In this document: one piece after another, positions 1-6,159 of the stretch
Position numbering within the stretch: the stretch's first letter is position 1
Layout of the letters: every line of letters begins with the position of its first letter
DNA from: an uncultured Methylococcaceae bacterium
GTDB taxonomy: Bacteria > Pseudomonadota > Gammaproteobacteria > Methylococcales > Methylomonadaceae
Assembly (NCBI GenBank): GCA_903903765.1
Contig: CAIVAH010000293.1
Location: 1 to 6,823, forward strand
DNA length: 6,823 nt
Direction of reading: 5' to 3'
Program-made: the position numbers and the translations under genes
The notes under the pieces: generated by a model
What the model was told of the DNA's origin: nothing
Database searches by the model: none
Seen by the model: only the letters and a program-made list of their open reading frames with translations

Positions 1-65
1 ATTAGCTAAAAAAAATTTATTGATGTATATATGACAAGCTTATTAAAAATTAATCATCACAAATC

Positions 66-656
66 TTATTGAAACCTAGATTTTCTTTTCTCTAAGAAAT
101 ACATTTCAAGTTTATTAAAGTAATAATACAAGCCATATAAAAACCCACCAGCAATAGGTAAAGCGAAATACCAGTGTGCTTTTGCAAAGCTTAATAACTC
201 TAAGATTTGCGCCCCGAAATAATAAGCTGGCGTTACTGTAATAGCAGCCCACACCCAAGCACTTAAAATATTAATGATTGCGAATTTTTTTGAAGAATAT
301 TTTGTCACGCCAATTGACATAGGGATGACTGTGCGTAAGCCATACATATAACGCTGTAAAAAAATAATTGGCCAGCCATATTTTTTTAATAAAAGATGCG
401 CAATAGCAAATTTTAATCGTTGCTTATGCAGTTTTCGCTGAATGTAGCCTTTATTGAATCGACCAATATAAAAATATATCTGATCGCCAGTAAAACCGCC
501 TAAGCCAGCAACGAAGACTGTCATAAGATATTGCATGTCTCCCGTATGAGACATAATGCCTCCCATAATGAGGCCCATTTCACCTTCAAGAATGCTCCAA
601 ATAAACAATATGATGTAACCATATTCTTTAAGCCATTCTATAAATAACTCTTCCAT
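66..656 (-). CDS. DedA-family (SNARE-associated/VTT domain) inner membrane protein
   Basis: 196 residues, typical DedA size, with several hydrophobic segments (about 12-34, 43-62, 94-117, 125-148 and 160-181). Family features visible are E24 in the first membrane segment, the G.GG..GDQI.FYIGR stretch (51-66, with D58 and R66), and QRYMYGLRTVIPMSIGV (101-117) carrying the conserved Arg pair R102/R108, then W134/W136 in the next helix. DedA proteins are proton-motive-force-dependent membrane transporters or flippases; several recycle undecaprenyl phosphate or phosphatidylethanolamine and affect envelope integrity, but the substrate of this one cannot be told. The Lys/Arg-rich C-terminus (EKRKSRFQ) fits a cytoplasmic tail. 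A weak AGAAG precedes the ATG at 656. Same strand as the signalling genes but 113 bp away with a possible own promoter, so a functional link is doubtful. Confidence 0.92.
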   Translation of the reverse strand: MEELFIEWLKEYGYIILFIWSILEGEMGLIMGGIMSHTGDMQYLMTVFVAGLGGFTGDQIYFYIGRFNKGYIQRKLHKQRLKFAIAHLLLKKYGWPIIFLQRYMYGLRTVIPMSIGVTKYSSKKFAIINILSAWVWAAITVTPAYYFGAQILELLSFAKAHWYFALPIAGGFLYGLYYYFNKLEMYFLEKRKSRFQ

Positions 657-683
657 AGTCTTCTTTATTATTATTGTTAATCA

Positions 684-718
684 ATCGCAATTTATCGGGT
701 CATTTAAAACCGTGCGAT
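684..718. repeat. Short imperfect inverted repeat in the phosphodiesterase-DedA gap
   Basis: ATCGCA (684-689) and TGCGAT (713-718) are perfect inverted arms around 23 nt, with an inner CGG/CCG pairing (696-698 with 710-712) offset by a 6-nt bulge. It lies downstream of the proposed DedA promoter, in its leader. No T-run follows it on the minus strand, so it is not a clear intrinsic terminator; it might be an operator half-site pair or a chance hairpin. Confidence 0.25.
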
Positions 719-733
719 CCTTTTATTAGGTGC

Positions 734-762
734 GTTATATTAGCATAGCAATTAATAAACAA
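734..762 (-). promoter_or_regulatory. Possible sigma70-type promoter before the DedA gene
   Basis: In the 113-bp gap between the phosphodiesterase and DedA genes the minus strand has TTGTTT, 17 nt, then TATAAC (5 of 6 consensus bases), giving a leader of about 70 nt. The -35 box is weak and the region AT-rich. If real, it separates DedA transcription from the signalling operon. Confidence 0.35.
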
Positions 763-769
763 AAATATC

Positions 770-1645
770 TTAACTTGACAATTCAATCGATAATTTTTGA
801 ATTTTATCAATACCTAAAAACTTCGCATAGGGACTTAAAAATTTTACAAAATTCAAGAACCCTAATCTACCTGCTTTGGTAACAACCGCTGAAGAGGCTT
901 CTGGACTATGACTTAACCATTCCAATGACAACCTTTCAGATAGCAGTATGCCTCTTTTAGGTAAAATACTTGCTAATAAATCTGCTTCAACTAGTAGTAT
1001 CGATAAAAGATCAATCGATTGTAGAGAGTGTGAAACTGGATTACGAAATTTATCGTAAAGTGCCGGATAAGTTTTAGGATCCGTTGCCAAAATAATTACT
1101 TCAATACTATTGATTAAAGCCAATTTAACTTCAAAATCCAATTGCTGCTTGTTTAAAAAATCTTTAATTAAGTTTACTGATTTTTTTTCTAATTGCTGCG
1201 GTGATGAATTAAAACTACCATCATGACCATAGTCATGACCGATAGCACATAATAATAACAGCCAATAATCTTTTGGCTTTATAAGCTGTAATATAGGTTC
1301 TGGTTCGTGATCAAAATTTCTAACAGCGGTACATAATAAAGTTACTGAAAAACATACATCAACAAAATGACCTATTGAATGATAAGCAGGCTTATATTCT
1401 AGGCTAACAACAGAACTATCAATCTCTGCAGCTAATTTGTAACATAAATCTTTATAACAAATGTGTTTATCTTCTGGATATTGCCAGACATATGTGTCTG
1501 TCAATAATACTATAAATTCAGAAAGAGTATAATTTTGAGCTTCAATATATTCAAAAACCTGCTCAAGACTATCGACATCAACAGGTCTTTTAAGATTACG
1601 AAAAAATTCTTCTAGATAATTCGGCAACAAAGACTTTGATATCAT
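770..1645 (-). CDS. HD-fold protein resembling class I 3',5'-cyclic nucleotide phosphodiesterases
   Basis: 291 residues. The catalytic signature of class I (eukaryotic-type) phosphodiesterases can be followed through it: Y88-H89-S-I-G-H93-x-x-D-V matches the family's YHNxxHAxDV, with H89 as general acid and H93 as metal ligand; GHDYGHDGSFN has H137, D138 and H141 matching HDxxHPGxxN; IILATD (184-189) matches the conserved ILATD; and D222 in EADLL matches the last metal Asp. The LGF stretch (261-263) aligns with the family's QVGF, with the Phe clamp as F263, but the nucleotide-gripping Gln becomes R260. It probably hydrolyses cAMP or cGMP in the cytoplasm, which fits its place just downstream of a nucleotide cyclase; this is inference, and a wider HD phosphohydrolase role cannot be excluded. 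No membrane or sensory domain; residues 1-80 are mostly helical. The start codon has only a weak upstream AAAG. It lies 70 bp after the cyclase, possibly with its own promoter. Confidence 0.75.
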   Translation of the reverse strand: MISKSLLPNYLEEFFRNLKRPVDVDSLEQVFEYIEAQNYTLSEFIVLLTDTYVWQYPEDKHICYKDLCYKLAAEIDSSVVSLEYKPAYHSIGHFVDVCFSVTLLCTAVRNFDHEPEPILQLIKPKDYWLLLLCAIGHDYGHDGSFNSSPQQLEKKSVNLIKDFLNKQQLDFEVKLALINSIEVIILATDPKTYPALYDKFRNPVSHSLQSIDLLSILLVEADLLASILPKRGILLSERLSLEWLSHSPEASSAVVTKAGRLGFLNFVKFLSPYAKFLGIDKIQKLSIELSS

Positions 1646-1677
1646 ATCGTTACTTTGTATATTTATTGATTAATAAG

Positions 1678-1706
1678 ATCATATATTAACAAGTTCAATA
1701 ACACAA
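1678..1706 (-). promoter_or_regulatory. Possible sigma70-type promoter before the phosphodiesterase gene
   Basis: In the 70-bp gap between cyclase and phosphodiesterase genes, the minus strand has TTGTGT, 17 nt, then TATGAT (5 of 6 consensus bases). It would start transcription about 25 nt before the ATG at 1645. The DNA is very AT-rich, so chance matches are likely; an overlapping alternative (TTGAAC, 17 nt, TATTAA) also exists. No terminator hairpin is visible in the gap, so readthrough from the cyclase is equally possible. Confidence 0.35.
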
Positions 1707-1715
1707 TGCTTGCCA

Positions 1716-3470
1716 CTATTTTATTCCCTCTAACACATAAGCAGAAACCAACTCCGCCTTGCCCTTAACTTTAATTTCTTGTCGTTCTCCCACAATAATT
1801 TTGTCGTTAACTAAACTATAAGTGGACTCTGAAATCATACAACCACCATTGGGAGCACTGCTTTCCAAACGTTGGCCTATATTCACATTATCACCAATCA
1901 TGGCATATTCTAAGCGATGACGCTCACTACCCAAATTACCCAAAATCACATTGCCCGTATTTATACCCACACGAATCTGAATTTCTTCAAAGGATTCTTT
2001 ATTAAATTCAACCAACTTTTCTAACATACGCCAAGCAGCATAAACCGCATTTCTGGCATCAATCTCAGGAATACCTGAATCGAATCTCGCGACAATAGCA
2101 TCACCAATATATTTATCGATAATTGCACCGTGTTCTGCCAGAATATCAACCATCAAATCAAAATACATATTGAGTAATAATACGATCTTACTCGCTGAAT
2201 ATTTCTCGCACTTAAGAGAGAACGCGCAAATATCTGAAAATAAGACTGTTATAAATTTATCTTCACCTTTTTTAGCATAACTACCATCAACCATATTATT
2301 GATTGATTTTAAAGTGTCAGAAGCCATAAATTTAGCGATAGTTTCCTGCTCTTTTTTTAAACGGGCATTATTCATAGCCGTTTCGACAGCGACTTTCAAT
2401 TGCTCTTTAGAAAATGGCTTAGTTAAATATGCTGATACACCTAATAAGGCGCCTTTTTTTAAATCCGAGTCATTTGCACGAGTCGTAATCATAATGATGG
2501 GTATATCATTATATTTTTCATGTGCTCTAACCTCTGAACAAAACTGAAAGCCATCCAATACCGGCATATCATAATCAGAAGTAATAATGTCCGGTTTAAA
2601 GCTTTCTACGGCCTTATAGCCCTCAAAGCCATTTTCCGCTGTCTCAACGTGATAATCCAATTCATTAAACATCGCGACAATCAATCGTCTCACAATAGGA
2701 CTATCATCAACAACTAAAGCCCTCAACCTTTTTCCTTTTGGTGCTAAAGGTATTAAATCTTGAATTTTTTTTAAATTTGTAGCAGATGAGTAAGGAGAAA
2801 GGATAATATCTTCAACTTTAGCTTTGATGATTGCTTCAATGTCGTTCACATTCCGGTCATTGTATGCGAGCATACAGGGAATACTTTGTAATCTTTCCTT
2901 ATCTTTTTTACGCTGATAAAATTCAAGACCACTCATGCCTGATAAAAAATATTCAGCAATAATATAATCCGGAATTTGCGGACTTGTATCAGAAAGCACC
3001 TGTTCCGCATTTTCAGCAAGAGACACGTCATAGCCCATCTTTTCTAAAGCGATGACAAACTCTTGTTTAGAGTTAGGTGTAATAAATAATATCTGCTTAG
3101 GTAATGCAAAAGCTCTTTTAAAAATTGATAATAATTTATCTTCAGAAAAAGGAGTTTGTAGCACCACATTTGAACCCGCTGTGACAGAAAACTTATCTTT
3201 AGCAAGTTGGCTAGGCGCATAAACAACAATAAATAAATCCTCCAAATCCCTGTGTTGGCGTATTTGTTGAATTAATTTACTATTAATAGTTTCTAAGAAA
3301 CCATACTCTAGAAACAAAACTTTAAATCGTCCTTCTATAATTTCCTGCAGTATATAAGTCTCTTGATTAAGCTTGGTCATTATTACGCCATGACTCTCAC
3401 AAATATTACAAAGACTATTCGCTATTGATTCAATGCTATAAGCCAAAAATATACGCCGAGAAATATTCAT
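1716..3470 (-). CDS. Response regulator with three receiver modules (two degenerate) and a C-terminal class III adenylate/guanylate cyclase domain
   Basis: 584 residues. Residues 1-122 and 124-243 look like receivers that have lost the acidic pair and have Glu (E55, E173) at the phospho-acceptor position. Residues 248-370 are an intact receiver: D255/D256, phospho-acceptor D299 in SDYDMPVLDG, T329 and K351 in KPF. A helical linker (about 371-400) leads to a class III cyclase domain (405-584) with metal ligands D413 (FSDI) and D457 (IGDAI), purine-contacting K453 (DKYIGD), and transition-state N530 and R534 (VNIGQRLE). K453 favours ATP, but the second selecting position, usually Thr or Asp, is Ala (A523), so ATP versus GTP is not certain. 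No membrane segment. It follows the Cache gene by 7 bp with no strong ribosome binding site, so it is probably translated by coupling. Its intact receiver is the natural phosphorylation target of the CheA at the start of the operon (inference). It ends in TAG. Confidence 0.93.
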   Translation of the reverse strand: MNISRRIFLAYSIESIANSLCNICESHGVIMTKLNQETYILQEIIEGRFKVLFLEYGFLETINSKLIQQIRQHRDLEDLFIVVYAPSQLAKDKFSVTAGSNVVLQTPFSEDKLLSIFKRAFALPKQILFITPNSKQEFVIALEKMGYDVSLAENAEQVLSDTSPQIPDYIIAEYFLSGMSGLEFYQRKKDKERLQSIPCMLAYNDRNVNDIEAIIKAKVEDIILSPYSSATNLKKIQDLIPLAPKGKRLRALVVDDSPIVRRLIVAMFNELDYHVETAENGFEGYKAVESFKPDIITSDYDMPVLDGFQFCSEVRAHEKYNDIPIIMITTRANDSDLKKGALLGVSAYLTKPFSKEQLKVAVETAMNNARLKKEQETIAKFMASDTLKSINNMVDGSYAKKGEDKFITVLFSDICAFSLKCEKYSASKIVLLLNMYFDLMVDILAEHGAIIDKYIGDAIVARFDSGIPEIDARNAVYAAWRMLEKLVEFNKESFEEIQIRVGINTGNVILGNLGSERHRLEYAMIGDNVNIGQRLESSAPNGGCMISESTYSLVNDKIIVGERQEIKVKGKAELVSAYVLEGIK

Positions 3471-3477
3471 TATTTGC

Positions 3478-5682
3478 TTAATCTATCAATCTTACAACAT
3501 GCGCTGTCCATTCAAGACCACGATATTCTCTATAGCCTTTTGTTTTAGTGGAGCCAATTATGTACTTTTTACCATTAGCAGAAAACATACCCGCTGTGGA
3601 CTCCCCTTCTTTTAAATTTAGATTTGCACTAGGTATATTGACTTGAAGTCCAGTTGAAAAATGCTCTTCATCTGTACTTGCAATGATTATATGATCTGTG
3701 TTAGTAAAAAAAGACGCTCCACCATCAACAATATTACTATCAAGCCTTGGAACACAACCCTCTAAAATTGGATGAGCCAAAGCTTCCCAATCAAAGAAGA
3801 TACCTAAAACACCTAATGCCTTGCCAACTCGTTGTCCATTCTCTAAAATTCCACCGCTGTATATAAGAGAAGTTTTATCACTTTCTAAATCACTATTGCA
3901 CACGTCTTGAACGCCAAATTGAACAGATTTAGATATTTGCATTCCTTGTCTAAACCATGATTGATCTGAAACATTAACACCTTTTAACTTCTCTCTATTT
4001 TCTAATTTAGAATTAGCAACAATACGTCCATTTGAATCTGCAATAACTAAGTCACGATACATTGAATAGGAAGAGTTAATAACTGCTAAACGTCTAGAAA
4101 CATCATCATAATTTTCGGTTTCAGTATTTTTAAGTGCTTCGCAAAAAACAAAATCACTTGACCACCAGCGAACGTCTGCAGCTCTCTCAAATAGATTTCT
4201 ATCAATTAACTCTATAGCTTGATTACTAAGATTTACCAATGCTTTTAACGTTTGATTCAACATGTCAGTTGACATTTCAGACAACAATAATTCCATTTTT
4301 CCGGTTGTTGAGCTACCCGTTTTGGTAATTTGATCGAATATTGGCATAAAACTTTTACCTGATTTACCTAAATCAGTTGCCAAAACAATACCGTTGATTG
4401 AGATTAATTGAATATCGCCTTTATCTGTATTCCTCTGAATCTCCTGAAAAGTTTGTCTATTAATTTCGGGTATCAAATGAGAGTTCATTAGCTCTTTAGG
4501 AGTGATACCAAAATCTTTATTTTCTATATGTCTCTCAAACATTGAAGCAACAGGCAATACCAAATGACTAGTCCATTCAAGACCATCATAATCATCAAAT
4601 CCTTCACTTTTATGAGAAACTATCAAACAATTGATACCACAAAAAACAGCCGTAGAAAATTTAAAATCTCCTTTATTACGAAGTGTTCTATGACTTTTAG
4701 GAATAGGAGGCACTAGCCCTGGTGGAATAAAATCTTGATCACTTGAACAAATAACCATACCTTGGTTATTTGTAAAAAAAGAAAACCATCCATCTAGTGT
4801 CTCAGCGTTTACGTCTTTCGGAAGCGCATCATTTAATACAATTTGGCATTCCCCCTGAAAATCAAACAAAACACCTAAAACCCCGATCACCTCGCCTTTT
4901 TCATCACCCTTATTTCTAATAGCAGTTGAATAAATTAATGAACCATTATCTTCAAGTTTTGAATTACAAAAATCTTGTGCAAAATACTCAGTACCATCTT
5001 TTGTTTTTAATGCTTCTTTAAACCATTGTTCATCCGAAACATCAACACCCAATAATCTCTCTCGTCGATCAATATTTGCAGTGGCAATAACTTTACCATT
5101 TGAATTAACAAGTACCAAATCTCTATAAAGGGTGTATGAACTACGAATATCTTCTAATCTCAAACAAGCTATAGTTACCCGATCTGATAAAGTATTTTCA
5201 ATTGACTTTATATCAATAGCCATATTACTATCAGCCGCCAATTTTATTGAAGATTTTTTTGCTGAATTTATCACTGCTACATTTGAAGCCTCAACACACT
5301 CCCAAAATGACTTTTCAAGCGCCCACCACCTAACATCACAGGTTCTTTCGAGCAAATTACGCTCAACCATATCAATAGTGATTTTTGCCATAGAGTGCGC
5401 AATTGACTGCGAGGAAGATTCTTTCGCCCTGTACATTTGATCAAAAAACACTTTAGTGATGTTAATTAGGCTATCTGAAATATACTCAACTTTTTCCATC
5501 AAATCATTGATTTGCTTTTGTTTTTGTGGATCGTCCGTAACTTCAAGCGCTTTACATTTACCTTGATTGCAAATCGGAAAAATCTCATGAAGTTGACTTA
5601 AGACCATATCATAAGCCGCCCTATGCTCATAAGTAATCACAGGATTATAGATATTAAATTTAATTTCTGTCGACATTTTCAT
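3478..5682 (-). CDS. Soluble tandem double-Cache sensor protein without membrane segments or methyl-accepting domain
   Basis: 734 residues built from two related modules. Each begins with a helix carrying (V/I)(E/D)RNL(L/F)ER..DVRWW (107-120 and 494-507) and continues into a Cache-like sensor domain: SSY(T/S)(L/M)YRDLV (181-190 and 537-546), GV(D/N)VSD..WF (212-221 and 568-577), QD.CNS.LE (236-244 and 592-600), GVLG(V/I).FD (267-274 and 623-630) and GLEWT.H.V (367-375 and 722-730). In other proteins this combination occurs in receptor sensor regions, usually outside the membrane. Here I see no signal peptide, no hydrophobic segment long enough to cross the membrane, and no chemoreceptor hairpin, HAMP, kinase or GGDEF domain. 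The linker (about 376-490) holds a short PAS/Cache-like strand set (IQLISINGIVLATD, 424-437). The N-terminus has a CNQGKC pair (38/43). ATG 5682 is chosen because it overlaps the cheW stop (ATGA) and has AGAGAT 8 nt upstream; a second ATG lies 6 bp further in. Its role as sensor or CheA/CheW partner is inferred from position only. Confidence 0.85.
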   Translation of the reverse strand: MKMSTEIKFNIYNPVITYEHRAAYDMVLSQLHEIFPICNQGKCKALEVTDDPQKQKQINDLMEKVEYISDSLINITKVFFDQMYRAKESSSQSIAHSMAKITIDMVERNLLERTCDVRWWALEKSFWECVEASNVAVINSAKKSSIKLAADSNMAIDIKSIENTLSDRVTIACLRLEDIRSSYTLYRDLVLVNSNGKVIATANIDRRERLLGVDVSDEQWFKEALKTKDGTEYFAQDFCNSKLEDNGSLIYSTAIRNKGDEKGEVIGVLGVLFDFQGECQIVLNDALPKDVNAETLDGWFSFFTNNQGMVICSSDQDFIPPGLVPPIPKSHRTLRNKGDFKFSTAVFCGINCLIVSHKSEGFDDYDGLEWTSHLVLPVASMFERHIENKDFGITPKELMNSHLIPEINRQTFQEIQRNTDKGDIQLISINGIVLATDLGKSGKSFMPIFDQITKTGSSTTGKMELLLSEMSTDMLNQTLKALVNLSNQAIELIDRNLFERAADVRWWSSDFVFCEALKNTETENYDDVSRRLAVINSSYSMYRDLVIADSNGRIVANSKLENREKLKGVNVSDQSWFRQGMQISKSVQFGVQDVCNSDLESDKTSLIYSGGILENGQRVGKALGVLGIFFDWEALAHPILEGCVPRLDSNIVDGGASFFTNTDHIIIASTDEEHFSTGLQVNIPSANLNLKEGESTAGMFSANGKKYIIGSTKTKGYREYRGLEWTAHVVRLID
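3493..4209 (-). repeat. Protein-level repeat, copy B: DVRWW helix plus Cache module
   Basis: Encodes residues 492-730, the end of the tandem-Cache protein. It shares with copy A the RNL.ER..DVRWW helix, the YRDLV strand, the VSD..WF turn, a Cys in QD.CNS (C595, matching C239 in copy A) and the closing GLEWT.H.V strand. No output domain follows; the protein ends four residues later. Confidence 0.85.
4558..5370 (-). repeat. Protein-level repeat, copy A: DVRWW helix plus Cache module
   Basis: Encodes residues 105-375 of the tandem-Cache protein. It aligns by eye with copy B at a constant offset of 356 residues through the Cache part. The helical part before it carries about 31 extra residues (roughly 141-172, between the RWW motif and the Cache domain), which shifts the RWW offset to 387. 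The DNA is clearly diverged, so this is an old duplication or a fusion of two paralogues. Confidence 0.85.
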
Positions 5683-6155
5683 GATAAAAGATCTCTATCT
5701 TTATTTAAGTTAAGTATTTCAGTAGGCCTAAGGATAATAATGAAATCATCACCTTTCCGTACAACAAATTTATAAAACGGATGTACCATATTTGCCGGCA
5801 CTGGTTGAAGTTCATCGATTTCAATGTTGATAACATTTTCTATATTATTAACATGTAAACCAATATTATCTGGGCATATGTCACTATCTAGTTCTTCACC
5901 ATCAACTAATTTTAGCTCAGAGTTTTTTTTGAATATATAAACTCTTGATTCGTCAGTCGGATACACCTTATTTACACCAAATCCCAAACCAGCGTTAATA
6001 ACAGTTACGACCTTTCCTCTAAAGTTGATAAGACCATCAATAACCTCTGGTGAACCACTAATTGCATAAAACTTAGTAGGTCTAACAATCTCTAGAATGG
6101 TTGTTATAGGAACAGCCATTATTGTTTTATCAACATAAAAAAGCGAATAAAGCAT
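5679..6155 (-). CDS. cheW: CheW-family chemotaxis scaffold protein
   Basis: 158 residues, close to the usual CheW length, forming a single CheW domain. Recognisable stretches are VPITTILEIVRP (15-26), the SPEVIDGLINFRGKVVTVIN segment (35-54) containing the conserved NxRG motif (N44, R46, G47), and IGLHVNNIENVINI (98-111), corresponding to the IGL/V-x-V-D-x-V strand of the family. CheW links receptors to the CheA P5 domain in chemosensory arrays in the cytoplasm. It starts 4 bp after the CheA-type gene with a good ribosome binding site, and its TGA overlaps the ATG of the next gene by 4 bp (ATGA), so all three are probably co-translated. No receptor with a methyl-accepting domain is present in the window, so its receptor partner is not identified. 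The short C-terminal tail beyond residue 148 is polar and unremarkable. Confidence 0.93.
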   Translation of the reverse strand: MLYSLFYVDKTIMAVPITTILEIVRPTKFYAISGSPEVIDGLINFRGKVVTVINAGLGFGVNKVYPTDESRVYIFKKNSELKLVDGEELDSDICPDNIGLHVNNIENVINIEIDELQPVPANMVHPFYKFVVRKGDDFIIILRPTEILNLNKDRDLLS

Positions 6156-6159
6156 AATA

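Noticed and set aside
1..65. Possible terminator after the DedA gene (T-run on the minus strand at about 8-15, ATTAA/TTAAT arms at 41-53)
   Set aside because: The hairpin arms are short, purely A/T and not next to the T-run, so they do not make a convincing intrinsic terminator; nothing else is visible in this end piece.
2299..2547. Plus-strand open frame of 82 codons
   Set aside because: It lies wholly opposite the intact receiver of the cyclase gene, and its translation resembles no known family.
3044..3229. Minus-strand open frame of 61 codons
   Set aside because: It is an out-of-frame reading inside the degenerate receiver region of the cyclase gene, whose own frame is unbroken.
5132..5440. 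Plus-strand open frame of 102 codons
   Set aside because: It is antisense to the first module of the tandem-Cache gene, and the minus-strand protein is conserved there with its repeat copy.
3478..5682. Tandem-Cache protein as a methyl-accepting chemotaxis receptor
   Set aside because: Its sensor modules resemble those of receptors, but the conserved signalling hairpin, HAMP domain and membrane helices are absent over its whole length.
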